A stretch of 64,000 nucleotides of DNA from Aristolochia californica (GCA_029961685.1 JARWKL010000001.1:53160062-53224061); one strand, 5' to 3'; counted from the first letter of the stretch, positions 22,380 through 33,044 are shown. Notes: generated by a model from the letters alone, not told the origin. Numbers and translations: made by a program.

Positions 22380-22974
22380 TTCAGGCTCGGGACGAAGCTG
22401 ATCTAGCCAGACGCTGCAGCGAGCAGAAGGGTCGACGAAGACGACGCCGTCGCCGTTGAGCTACCGCTCAACGTTGCTGCCGAAAACACTCAGGATTCGA
22501 CCGAGCAGAGCTCGGGACTCGACCGAGCAAGTTACAGAAACAGAGCAGAGGCTCTGGCTTTGCCAAAAAAGAGGGATTCGGCAGGGAAAGGGGTCGGCAT
22601 CGACGTCGTCACCGCCGGAACTGCCGTGCGACGTTGCCGTCGCCGTCGCCGTAGTCGGATCTGCCGTCGACGGAGCTCGACGACAGAAAAGGTTCGGTAA
22701 TTTCGGAAAATCGAGCACCGAAACAGAGGTTCGTGGTGCCGAGAAAGGGGGTTCCGAGACAGGAGACGCTCGTTGCCGGAACGAGCCAGCGTCGCAGGCG
22801 GCGACGAGCTGCCGGAGACGACAGCCGGAGAGGACCGCCGGAGAGGCCTCGATTTCAAAAATAGAGGGGCTCCGAAATCCCGATTTCGGGAGTTTCTTCG
22901 CCGTCGAGGTATTTTAATTCCGGGGAAGTTATATTATTATTTTATTATTATTAAAAAAAAAAAGTGGACAAATA

Positions 22975-24543
22975 TTGTCTTCCATGGCTGGTGGTCGTGG
23001 TCGTAGCCGTAATGCTCAGGCAGTGATATTGGAAGATTTACAGCGGCAAGTCGCGGAGTTAACCCAGCGTCTAACGACGCAGGATTCCGGGTCTCGTGAG
23101 ATGGAAGATCACGATTCCGATGCCAGAGTCGAAAACCCAGATCGCACTCATGCTCGATTCGGGGAACACCGTGGGGATCGACCTGTAGACCTCGATTTCT
23201 GTGTGACGCTACCCGAGTTTTCGGGTATGTTACAAGCCGACGGATTCATTGACTGGTTGCAGGAGATAGAGCGTATCTTTGAATATAAAGAAGTCCCAGA
23301 TAACGTCAAGGTGAAATTGGTTGCCATGAAACTCAAGGGCAGAGCATCTGCGTGGTGGGAGCAATTGCGGCCATCACGAGACCGGCAGGGCAAGGCCAAA
23401 CTCACTGATTGGGAGAAGATGAAGAAGAAGATGAAGGGTCAATTCCTTCCTTTCGGTGACACTCAAACCTTGTTTCAACGACTTCATTTGATGCGGCAAG
23501 GCTCGAGATCAGTGGACGATTACACGGAGGAGTTCTATCAGTTGCTTGCCCGGAATGACTTATCTGAGACAGAAGAGCAGCTGGTGGCACGGTATTTGGG
23601 GGGGTTACGACAGCCCCTGCAAGATGTCCTTTGTCTTCACTCGTTGTGGACCGTTTCTGAAGCCTTCCAGCGTGCTTTGGTTGTGGAACAACAGCTGCAC
23701 CGACGGCCCATGATCAGACGCGATCAATGCAGCCCACCAGCTCATCCTACAGACTCAGTTTCTGCCCCACCACCTACACAAGGTACTTCTACTTCACGTA
23801 TTCGTTGTTTTCGATGTGGTGAACAGGGCCATAAGGCCACTGAGTGTAGGAACCCTACGAGTCAGAAGGGCAAAAATCTTCTGATTGAAGAAGAAGTGGT
23901 AGATGAACATGCGGAGTTTGGGGAGCCTGTGTATGACGATGATGACGATGGAGATGTGTTGTATGGTGATGGCCATGTGACTCTGGTTGTTTGTCCGCGT
24001 CTGTTGACTCCCAAGGTGGATTTAGGGGATGATTGGTTGCGGACCACTATTTTCCACACGACCTGCACAGTCGCCGATAAAGTGTGCACGATGATCATTG
24101 ACGGTGGCAGTTGTGAGAATATCGTGTCTGAAGAGGCTGTCCAGAAATTGCAGTTGAAGACGGATCGTCATCCCAAATCATACAAGTTGACATGGCTGAC
24201 TAAAGGCATTGAGGTACCAGTCGATCAGCGCTGTCTCGTATCTTTTTCCATCGGTATGAAATATTTCGATACTGTTTGGTGTGATGTTGCCTCTATGGAA
24301 GCGTGTCATGTGTTGTTAGGCCGCCCTTGGCAGTATGATCGCCGTGTTCTTCATGATGGGCAGAAGAATACCTTTTCCTTTAACAACAACGAGAAGAAGA
24401 TTGTGTTGGCACCCCATCAGGCACGACCCACTCCTCCTCCGATGGCTGATCGTACTACCCTGGTTTCACTGTCCAGGGTTTGCGTCGAGCATGGCGACGT
24501 CGCGGAGGATCCTCCTCCTGGACTGCCGCCTGAGCATGCGTAG
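22975..24543 (+). CDS. retrotransposon Gag-protease polyprotein (522 aa)
   Basis: An intact 522-residue frame. The N-terminus has a short coiled-coil-like stretch (DLQRQVAELTQRL). Residues about 75-245 form the Ty3/Gypsy retrotransposon gag domain (PEFSG, DGFIDWLQEIERIF, KLKGRASAWWEQL, DYTEEFYQLLARN). A zinc knuckle CFRCGEQGHKATEC lies at about 278-291. An acidic linker (DDDDDGD) follows. An aspartic protease-like domain begins near 370 with IIDGGSCENIVS (DGG in place of the usual DSG) and contains VLLGRPWQYD. The frame ends soon after, with no RT sequence downstream before the 3' LTR. Start may be Met1 or the MAGGRG Met at 22984. Gag packages element RNA. The retained protease suggests derivation by internal deletion from a Gypsy element. 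Confidence 0.9.
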   Translation: MSSMAGGRGRSRNAQAVILEDLQRQVAELTQRLTTQDSGSREMEDHDSDARVENPDRTHARFGEHRGDRPVDLDFCVTLPEFSGMLQADGFIDWLQEIERIFEYKEVPDNVKVKLVAMKLKGRASAWWEQLRPSRDRQGKAKLTDWEKMKKKMKGQFLPFGDTQTLFQRLHLMRQGSRSVDDYTEEFYQLLARNDLSETEEQLVARYLGGLRQPLQDVLCLHSLWTVSEAFQRALVVEQQLHRRPMIRRDQCSPPAHPTDSVSAPPPTQGTSTSRIRCFRCGEQGHKATECRNPTSQKGKNLLIEEEVVDEHAEFGEPVYDDDDDGDVLYGDGHVTLVVCPRLLTPKVDLGDDWLRTTIFHTTCTVADKVCTMIIDGGSCENIVSEEAVQKLQLKTDRHPKSYKLTWLTKGIEVPVDQRCLVSFSIGMKYFDTVWCDVASMEACHVLLGRPWQYDRRVLHDGQKNTFSFNNNEKKIVLAPHQARPTPPPMADRTTLVSLSRVCVEHGDVAEDPPPGLPPEHA

Positions 24544-24670
24544 CTGGTCATTCCCGCATGTCATTTGCGGCCTTCTGATGTTTTTCTTGTTCCCCCTTTG
24601 TTTCCTTCTTTTCTGGGGTCCGCTAACGCTATATGACCTCGAGGGCGAGTTCTTTCCAACCCGCGACGAC

Positions 24671-24981
24671 TGATGCAGGCGAAAATATGTGATGCGGGTA
24701 CATATTCGGATCCTTGAATCGGATCCGGTCTACATAGTCGGGTCCTTAATTGGATCTATTGTATTGAACCCGGGTTAGGGTTTGCTTTATTTTGAGCTGC
24801 AACCCGGGCCTGTCGGGGCGTTGCGTTCGGTTAAAAGACTGTTTAGGTTTTAGAGGAAGGAGTTGAATGATATTTTGAATCCGAGAGAATTTCTCTACGA
24901 TTTCAGGCAGATTTCGCCTATTCCTCCCGTGATTCGCAAGTTGATCTGCCTGCAGGATAATCGCTATCCTGTCCGGCGTCA
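24671..24981 (+). repeat. 3' LTR (311 bp)
   Basis: Partner of 22054-22365. One base shorter in a G run. Confidence 0.93.
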
Positions 24982-25135
24982 GAATGTCTTGCAATACATC
25001 AAATAACTTTCGTAGAGTTTTTGTACTAAAATATAACTTAGTATAAGTGTCCCAAATATGTGTGGTTGTTTCTAAGTGGATAACATTATTGGCTAAATGT
25101 TCTTCCATACTATTGATAATCCAACTAATTACCAA
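24982..25135 (-). pseudogene. Copia gag relic, upstream part
   Basis: The minus-strand frame contains MVISWIINSMEEHLANNVIH and WDTYTKLYFSTKT-RKLFDVLQD, the UBN2-type gag pattern (W-M-x-S-W-I-x-N-S, then I-W-D-x). It is cut by the LTR element at its 24982 end and continues at 22053 downward. Confidence 0.7.
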
Positions 25136-25935
25136 ATTAGCATCCTTAAGCCACTTTAAATAGGATTAACTTTCTTCATCAATCGATAAAGACGGCTTGG
25201 TTAAGTGAACGATAAGGTCACAAATAATAAAAAAACATTTTAATTAGACAATGTTGATAAGGTCTCAAATAATATAAAAAAAACTTTTAATTGGACAATG
25301 CTCTTAAGGAAATAATAATTATTTTAATTTTATCACTCTTACTATCATCTTAACTCAAACAAATGCTTAGCTTAGCAAAACACAAACAAAGAAAGAATAT
25401 ATCTAGGAATAAAACTAAAAATCCTTCCTGAAGTAAGGCCACTTTGTCAAAAAATAATTAAATCAATAATATGCTATAAAAAATAACCCGAGTGAGGTAA
25501 CTTTCCCTAAACCCTAAACTCTATAAATTCGAGCTTGAATTCAAACTGAAAATCTTTGAAACAGCCATAATTCAAATTTGAAAAAAATAATTTAATAACT
25601 TTATTATCCAACCAACGACTTTCAAATAAATGTAATTTCGAGCTTGAATTCAAACTGAAAATCTTTGAAAACAGCCATAATTCAAATTTGAAAAAAATAA
25701 TTTAATAACTTTATTATCCAACCAACGACTTTCAAATAAATGTAAATCCTTATCCTGGCACTTTCAATATGCCACTAAATCAGCTCCAAAGAAACAACCT
25801 TAAGTGAATCAATTTTAGAGAAGGTATTATTAACTAAATTCCAAATATTCACAAATCAAATACAATTTCTTCATGGAGAATCTGAATACTATAAACCATA
25901 AAACTAACTTAATTTAATAAAATATCAAATAAATT
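25136..25935. repeat. AT-rich relic with a 109-bp tandem duplication (25528-25745)
   Basis: Units 25528-25636 and 25637-25745 are almost identical, starting TTCGAGCTTGAATTCAAACT and ending TTCAAATAAATGTAA. Composition resembles the hAT-like relics. No gene seen. Confidence 0.7.
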
Positions 25936-26632
25936 ATATAAAATAATGAGAGATCCGACTAACTCTAATTTGCTCGACTTCGTAATGTTATGGATAGGGG
26001 AATAGATGCTTATACACGATTATTGCCTCTTGGGTGAAAAATATAAGAATGAAGAATAATATTGTCATGATTATTATTGATTAAGTATACACCATTTATA
26101 GAGTTACAACAAACAGATGATTAGAAGTTAACAATTTGAGTATATCTCTAATTCAATCAGCACTTGTATTTATCTCAATCTTTATCTCTATCACTATCAT
26201 TATCTCTATCTCTATCATGCCCCCGCAAGTTGGAGCTCCGAGAGGAGAGTCCAATCTTGATCTTTAGAAACTGGAGGCGGATGAAATTGCATCGTCCGGA
26301 ATAAGACCAATGATAATGGAGGCAACTGGAGAAGACGGAATCACATCATTTGAAGGAAGAACAGTGGCATTGGAGAGGATAGAATTGCATAGTCCTAAGG
26401 AAGAACAGTGGCATTGGAGGCGGTTGGGGCGGATGGAATCGCATCATCTGGTAGAAGAACAACGATTGGGGCAGACAAAATCTCATCGTCCGAAGGAAGG
26501 GCAGTGGCTGGGGGAGATGGAATTTCGTCTTCCGGATGGGAAGAAGAGGCTCCGCTACGAGAATTAGGATTTTTTAATAAATAAATAAATAAATTTATTT
26601 ATCGCCCGTGCAAGTTGGCAAGTGGTATGGGG
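25936..26632 (-). mobile_element. left part of an outer LTR element (tentative; right part 39557-40260)
   Basis: An LTR-like segment ends in CTATCTCTATCATG, followed by CCCCCGCAAGTTGGAG (26220-26235), a reversed polypurine tract. The interior (26280-26570) is a degenerate minisatellite of GAAGAACAGTGGCATTGGAG and GATGGAATCGCATC motifs. A second CGCCCGTGCAAGTTGG occurs at 26603. After the nested elements, text resumes at 39562, and a segment near 40120-40250 (ATCATTAATTAAATACACAC-ATTTATAAATTTAC, Ct-rich end) resembles 26050-26110. Element ends are not proven. Confidence 0.4.
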
Positions 26633-26887
26633 TGTTGAACAGAGTAACCAAAGCAATAACAAAGATTCAAAGAATTTTTTTATGTATTCTTCTCCGTTTA
26701 GGAGGTTATTTATAAGACATTACATGTTAATTTTAGGTCCAATTGATATCCTAAAATCAAGGTACAGAGTCAATCACAGATTGATGGAAACAATCTATTT
26801 CCTACAATCATGCTAATGGACTTTTTAGTTTTGATTCTATGGAAGATTTTCTCTTATGAAAGGAAGCTCAGACAGCTCACGCCAACA
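26633..26887 (-). repeat. LTR (3' LTR of the minus-strand element)
   Basis: 255 bp, bounded by TG and CA. Matches 29204-29296 plus 39507-39556. Confidence 0.85.
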
Positions 26888-27189
26888 CTCCCCCTCAAGT
26901 TGGTGCGTACAAATATCTTATGCCAACTTACCAAGTGAGTTGTATAAGTTCTTGTTGCATACTACGCTTGGTTTGAGATAAAATATGTCAAATATCCTCT
27001 CTTCTTGCGCGCTCCATTGGGTGCGATCAGCAGAAGTCTATTTGTGCAATCCGATTCGGATGTTCGGTTCGGTCCGGTAATTCGGTTCGGTCCAATTCGG
27101 TAATTCGGTTCGATAAAGTCTGGTATGAGTCAAATTTGGTCTCGTCATCTTCTTCATCGAGAGCACTTTTGAATCGTGCTCTCACGTTG

Positions 27190-27600
27190 AACCAGAGATT
27201 AATTCGAGACAGTCTTCGATGACAAGTGACGACAAAGCATCTTTTGTGACGACAGAGCGTCTTCAGGTTTGTAGTCACAATAGAGCGTTTGGTTGGTGAC
27301 AATAGAGCGTGTTCGGTTGGTGACAATAGAGCGTGTTCGGTGACGACAGACAACAGAGTGTCTTCGGTTGGTGACGACAGACGACAGAGCATCTTCGCTA
27401 ATGTGGTGACGACAGAGTGTCTTCGGTAATGTGGTGATGATAGAGCATGTTCGGTTGGTGACAATAGAGCGTCTTCGGTGACGATAAACGACAGAGCGTC
27501 TTCGATTGGTGACGACAGAGCATCTTCAGTCATGACGAACGACAAAGCGTCTTCGGTAATGTGGTGACGACAGAGCGTCTTCGGTAATGTGTGATGATAG
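27190..27600. repeat. minisatellite, GTGACGACAGAGCGTCTTCGG units
   Basis: About 12-15 imperfect units of roughly 22-40 bp, built on GACGACAGAGCGTCTTCGGT with spacers such as TGGTGACAATAGAGCGT or AATGTG. They lie inside the LTR element. Repeated open frames here are a by-product of the repeat. Confidence 0.85.
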
Positions 27601-28139
27601 AGGGTCTTTGGTCACGGTGACGATCCCTGCTTCTGAACAAAGCATAACAACAACGGGAAAGTTTTCGACAGTAGCAGGAACGACACAATTTAGCAGTGTC
27701 ATCGTCTTCGGCAATGGTGACATCATCTATGCCAAAACATACCTCGGCTTAACGACAATATTCTTCTTCTTCTTTTTCTTCTTTGGCAACGGTGGGTTGT
27801 CTTCCCCTTCTGTTGAACAAAGAACGACGAAACCTGGACCTCGCCAGAAGCTTCTCAGCCTCTCTGATTTGCCTTCTGGCCGATCGTGTCTAGCACGCTC
27901 AAGTAGGTTCGGCACTGCACCGCGGGCAGGCGTCTGTCAGCTTGCATCCACACATTCTCGAAGTATTTCAGTGTTTCACTCACGACTCAGAGCTTTTGCC
28001 ACTTCAGCGCCCCAACCGACACAATCTCCTTCGCGGTCTTCTCTTCATCCGCCCCTTTATAGCCATAAAAGACAGTGTCTATCTTCGGGAGGACAAGATC
28101 ATCTTTATCGGGGAAAAAAATATCATTTTCAGGTTCATG

Positions 28140-28870
28140 GAAAAATTCCTGCAGCCAGTAGTCGCAGTTCGGTTTTGGTCTGGTTTTGAACCGATTCGGG
28201 TCTGGTTCGGTTTCGCTGAGTTGACCTGCCGGTCTGGGTCGATTCTAGTCCGGTTCGGTTTTGGTCCGGTTTGGTTCTAGCCCTGGATCGGTTCTAGTCC
28301 AGCTCTGAACTGTTATGCCCCAGATTGGTTCTAGTCCGGTTCTGGATTGTTCTGCCCCGGTTGGGGTCCGAGTCGACAAAATAATTAAATCAGACCTAAG
28401 TTAAGCGAAAAAATTGTTTTTCGCGTACCAGGTCGTCTCCGTCTTTGACGACGACAAGCCTTCTGGTTTCAGCGATGGCTGTCCTTCATCTTACTTTGGC
28501 GACGGCGGTGGTCAGCAACGGGGCCGGTGGTGTGGTCGATGACGCTATTTCGGCGTTGCCTTCGTCTTCGGCAACGACCTGAATTTTATTCCGCAACATC
28601 AGAGGAGACCTGGTTGTCTCCGTCTTTGACGACGACAAGCCTTCTGGTTTCGGCGATGGTCGTCCTGCATCTTACTTCGGCGACGGCGGTGGTCGTCCTT
28701 CATCTTACTTCGGCGACGGCGGTGGTCGGCAACGGGGCCGGTGGTGTGGTCGTTGGCGGTGGTCGACGACGCTATTTCGGCGTTGCCTTCGTCTTCGGCT
28801 ACGACCTGAATTTTTTTCCGCAACAGCAGAGGAGACAGTTGTGCACCTCCTTCCTTGCCTGCTAACGGTG
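28140..28870. repeat. GGTTC-rich stretch and imperfect ~185-bp duplication
   Basis: 28150-28370 is dense in GGTTCGGT/CTAGTCCGGTT motifs. From 28427 a block (CGTCTTTGACGACGACAAGC, GGCGACGGCGGTGGTC, GACGCTATTTCGGCGTTGCC, CGACCTGAATTTT) recurs from about 28612. No protein family recognised. Confidence 0.6.
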
Positions 28871-29129
28871 CGATCGTCAACGACAGAAATTCCGTCGGAG
28901 TGGGTAGTGACCGAAGACGAGGATACGACGACGATAGAGCATCTTGGGTGATGCAATCATCGGGGGCAACGTTCGGGCTGATGATGCAGTCGTCGGAGTG
29001 AGCGGCGTCGTCAGCGTTGTCGGCAACGTTCGGAAGCTGGTTTTAAACCAGCTCTTCGTGCGCTTCAGCTACAAGGCAGAGCTTCTGCTCTGTTCTTCGG
29101 CTACAACGGCGACGACAGAAAATTTTCTC

Positions 29130-29249
29130 CCGCTCTGATACCATGTTGAACGGAATAACCAAACCAATAAAAAATATTCAAAGAATTTTTCCGCTGTGAT
29201 ACATGTTGAACGGAATAACCAAACCAATAACAAATATTCAAAGAATTTT
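29130..29249. repeat. tandem duplication of the primer-site/LTR junction
   Basis: Unit 29130-29190 (CCGCTCTGATACCATGTTG ... AAGAATTTTT) is repeated at 29191-29249 with a degraded primer site (CCGCTGTGATACATG). The element therefore has two apparent LTR starts. Confidence 0.85.
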
Positions 29250-29296
29250 CCAATACAGAATCAATCACAGATTTACAATCACGCTAATAGATTTTT

Positions 29297-29456
29297 GGGA
29301 ATTTTACCAAAATACCGATTTAAAATAACTTATTTATAATAATAACGAAGACCACAAAATATTTACAAAACTACCGAACTTTGACCGGTCCACTGTATAT
29401 GTGGACAGTCAAAGGTGACACGTAAGCTTTGACTGCTTACGCGTCGCCCCGTCATC
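29297..29456 (+). repeat. MULE left terminal inverted repeat
   Basis: 160 bp matching the reverse complement of 39347-39506 with few differences. Includes GACCGGTCCACTGTATATGT and AAAGGTGACACGTAAGC. Confidence 0.95.
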
Positions 29457-29699
29457 AGAGTGGCACTGTAGATGAGCACATAGGCTGCCACATCATTATT
29501 ATTGACACGTCATTAGCCACGTCATGATAAATTTTGAATAAATTTAAAAAAATTAAAAAATCAAATACACTTTTTATTACCTAATATCTGAAATAAAAAA
29601 TTAATTTTTTAATAAACAATTAAAAAATAACACTTACTTATTTAACACCATTTAATATCAATAAAAATATTTATTAATTAAAAAAATTATTGTTATACT

Positions 29700-31310
29700 T
29701 TTTATTACGTTATATTTTAAAAAATAAAATAAAATAAGTAAAATAATAGATTTAAAATATTTATAAAGAAAAAAAATCTTACTCTTAAGTCTTACCACAT
29801 ATTATTGATATAAAATATTTATATATTAAAAAAATATAGAAAAAGTTATTTTTGAGTTTAAAAATACAATTTATTTGTATACTTTTTATCACCTTATTTA
29901 AAAAATAATAATGTTTACAAATTTGAATATTTATAAATAGAAAAAATCTAGCTCTTACCAATTTATTATGAATTTAAAATATTTATAAATTTAAAAAATT
30001 TTACTCTTAAGTTTTACCCATATATTATAGATTTAAAATATTTATAAATTAAAAAAATATACAAAAAAATTATTTTAGAGTTTAAAAATACAATTTATTA
30101 GTATACTTTTATTACCTTATTTAAAAAATAATAATATTTATAAATTTAAATATTTATAAATAGAAAATAATCTACCTCTTACCCTTTTATTATGGATTTA
30201 AAATATTTATAAATTTAAAAAATCTTACTCTTATGTTTTACCCATATATTATCGATTTAAAATATTTATAAACTAAAAAAATATACAAAAAATTATTTTA
30301 GAGTTTAAAAATAAATTTATTTGTATACTTTTATTACCTTATTTTTAAAATAATAATATTTATAAATTGAAAAATCTACCTTTTACCCATTTATTATGAA
30401 TTTAAAATATTTATAAATTTAAAAAATCTTACTCTTAAGTTTTACCCATATATTATCGATTTAAAATATTTATAAACTAAAAAAATATACAAAAAAAATA
30501 TTTTAGAGTTTAAAAATACAATTTATTTGTATACTTTTATTACCATATTTAAAAATAATAAAATTTATAAATTTAAATATTTATAAATAGAAAAAATCTA
30601 CCTCTTACCCTTTTATTATGGATTTAAAATATTTATAAATTTAAAAAATCTTACTCTTATGTTTTACCCATATATTATCGATTTAAAATATTTATAAACT
30701 AAAAAAATATACAAAAAATTATTTTAGAGTTTAAAAATAAAATTTATTTGTATACTTTTATTACCTTATTTTAAAAATAATAATATTTATAAATTGAAAA
30801 ATCTACCTTTTACCCATTTATTATGAATTTAAAATATTTATAAATTTAAGAAATCTTACTCTTAAGTTTTACCCATATATTATCGATTTAAAATATTTAT
30901 AAACTAAAAAAATATACAAAAAAAATATTTTAGAGTTTAAAAATACAATTTATTTGTATACTTTTATTACCATATTTAAAAAATAATAAAATTTATAAAT
31001 TTAAATATTTATAAATAGAAAAAATCTACCTCTTACCCATTTATTATGGATTTAAAATATTTATAAATTTAAAAAATCTTACTCTTAAGTTTTACCCATA
31101 TATTATCGATTAAAAATATTTATAAACTAAAAAAATATTTTAAAAAATTATTTTAGAGTTAAAAAATACAATTTATTTGTATAATTTTATCGCCTTATTT
31201 AAAAATAATAATATTTAGAAATTTATAATATTTATAAATAGAAAAAATCTAACTCTTACCCATTTACTATGGATTTAAAATATTTTAAAATAAAAAACAT
31301 TCAAAAAATA
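29700..31310. repeat. AT-rich tandem array, ~210-220-bp units
   Basis: About seven copies of a unit marked by TTTACCCATATATTATCGAT, then AAAATATTTATAAACTAA, then TTTTAGAGTTTAAAAATA, TTATTTGTATACTTTTATTA. The marker recurs near 30015, 30237, 30447, 30667, 30867 and 31097. Alternate units resemble each other more (30186 and 30609, about 423 bp apart), giving a dimer-like higher order. No coding sequence. Confidence 0.85.
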
Positions 31311-31845
31311 TATTTTAATGTTTAAAAATGAAATTAATTTGTATACTTTTTATGACCTTATTTACTAAATAATAAATTATTAAAAATACATTAGTTAATT
31401 AAAAATCTTACAACACCTTTTATTATTAATTTAAAATATTTATTAACTAAAAAAATATGAATATTTAAAAATATGATAGAAACATTGTAACAAAAAATTT
31501 TAAATTGTGGTCAAGGTACAAGAGATTGTTAATGGGAGCATTGGCGTCCCAACATATTTGACATAGTTTCAAAAGACTCAAATTACATTTCCTGAACCAA
31601 GTTATAACACACCCAATTTTCTAACAAACTTCATAGAGGACGAACCAAATAGACTCAAGCTGTAAAGCAAACCCAACATAAAATTTATTTAGCAAAATAA
31701 AATTATTTATTCAACAAGTTTAAAAGTTATCTCAAGTCTCGACAGCCAAAGATACACCTAGCTCATTCATCATCATAATGCTCCTTTTCCTCATCATCAT
31801 AGTCATCCTTCAGCCAAGTAGTTTCATCAATAAGAGAAAAATTAA

Positions 31846-31944
31846 AATCTCCTTGTAACTCTCATCTGATATCATTGCATGACTCCGTGCATAATCTACA
31901 AAGCCATTCTGGTCTGTCTCTGAGTCTATCCACCCATTACCAAT
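31846..31944 (-). pseudogene. serine carboxypeptidase-like (SCPL) gene fragment captured by the MULE
   Basis: On the minus strand, directly after an acceptor-like TGTGTGCAG, a 33-codon open segment reads IGNGWIDSETDQNGFVDY, then ARSHAMISDESYKEI. This fits the conserved SCPL block IGN-x-x-x-D-x-x-T-D-x-x-G, then Y-x-x-x-HA-x-I-SD. It lies after the catalytic-Ser region in the family and covers one exon's worth. No catalytic Ser, Asp or His segment is present nearby, so it cannot be an enzyme on its own. It sits inside the MULE in the same orientation as the transposase and HDAC pieces. I infer transduplication of one host exon. Confidence 0.7.
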
Positions 31945-32283
31945 CTGCACACAGTTTTGATTCTTTTTTTCTTTTGGAAAGTCGTATATTGATAAATAAT
32001 TTTACATCAAAATATCAAAGAATATTAAAATCTCATTCCACTCTTTTGTCTGATTATAACAAAGGGCCTTGCCTGAAATTTCTTCATTTAGATAAACATA
32101 TCGGTCTTTGTCGAAACAACTCTTCCTTCTCTGTTATGAAAAAGGAAAAGCACATTGAGGCTTGAAAGTGAGGGACCATGAAACTAGCGCGACTTTCATT
32201 ACAAAAAAAGTTAAAGAGGGAGAGAGAGTACTCACCTTTTACAGTGTTATCGCAATGAAATTCATCGGCATGTTGAGACTTAA

Positions 32284-32490
32284 TTGTCATTTGAGAAATT
32301 CCTTTCATGCCCATCTCCTTGATGGGCATCAAGATCTATTATTAACACCCTGCATAATTCATATACAACAAAAACAATTTGGCGAACAGAGTGAGACATC
32401 TGCATACACAGAATCCTCCCCTTTCTGCAGAGAAGTGATGAAACCCTCCACCAGCATTTATGGCTGTCCACGTTCCTATGTGGGCAGCCA
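32284..32490 (-). pseudogene. class IV (HDA2/HDAC11-like) histone deacetylase fragment B, captured by the MULE
   Basis: The minus strand encodes, over three frames, WTAINAGGGFHHFSAERGGF, then YADVSLC, then VLIIDLDAHQGDGHERNFSN. These match the HDA2-type core order GWAIN-GGGFHH-SA-x-x-GGGFC, YADISLC, IIDLDAHQGNGHE-D. The active-site His pair (FHH) and the metal-binding DLDAH motif are both visible. Two frame changes (near 32415 and 32385), a lost Gly codon and missing flanking domains make it non-functional. The fragment has no intron between the GGGFHH and DLDAHQG blocks. Confidence 0.8.
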
Positions 32491-32924
32491 TAGAAAAATG
32501 GATCAGCATTCAACAAGAGCAGGGATGAAATGATTTTACACAACTCAACAACAAACTGAGCATGTTAAATAATATTAAAAGAGTTCTAAGTCATCTGATC
32601 AAGCTTCCAAATAGTAATCCTAGTCTCTTATATCTAAAAACCAATTCTAGTAACCTTATCTCAGATCATTCATGGCATATTCACCAAAATTAAAACAAAA
32701 GGTACAAAAGCTAGCATTATTCAAAAGTACTTTATAGATCAAGGGAGTAATATTCACAACCATAATATGAGGTAAGAAAGTAGGCGGCCTTTTCTAATTT
32801 TGCAATAAGCTTAAAGTGATGCAACTTTGAATTGATTGAACAAATCCATATCAACATATCCAAAAGTAAACATGTGCAATCCTACACCCGGTGGCCCAAA
32901 AGGTCAGTACGTATTGTAGTTACC

Positions 32925-33044
32925 ACTAGAAGATCCTCCTCCTCTAAAGCTTCTATTGGTTCCACTATCTTCTTCTTGTCGAAGACACCATATTCCATGA
33001 GAAATTGACATATGCGACCCCATTTCGTGAAATCAAATGGATGC
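32925..33044 (-). pseudogene. class IV histone deacetylase fragment A, captured by the MULE
   Basis: After an acceptor-like TTTACATAG, the minus strand reads HPFDFTKWGRICQFLMEYGV, then FDKKKIVEPIEA and EEEDLLVV, before a donor-like GTAACT. This matches the N-terminal exon of plant HDA2-like deacetylases (LHPFDSxKWGR, IVEPLEA, DLLVV). With fragment B it follows the order of the parent gene, but the middle part (about 60 residues) is missing. It looks like a multi-exon capture that kept splice borders. Confidence 0.8.

Larger units (their letters stand above)
22054..24981 (+). mobile_element. young gag-protease-only LTR retrotransposon (Gypsy-related, TR-GAG-like)
   Basis: Direct LTRs at 22054-22365 (312 bp) and 24671-24981 (311 bp) start TGATGCAGGC and end CGGCGTCA. 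I count about nine differences, near 97% identity. The target duplication GAATG is perfect (22049-22053 and 24982-24986). A primer site TGGTATCAGAGC lies at 22368-22379. The only gene encodes gag, a zinc knuckle and an aspartic protease. There is no reverse transcriptase, RNase H or integrase in the 2.93 kb, so it must depend on an autonomous partner. It inserted in a Copia gag relic. Its GC content is much higher than the neighbourhood. High LTR identity and an open gag frame point to recent activity. Confidence 0.93.
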
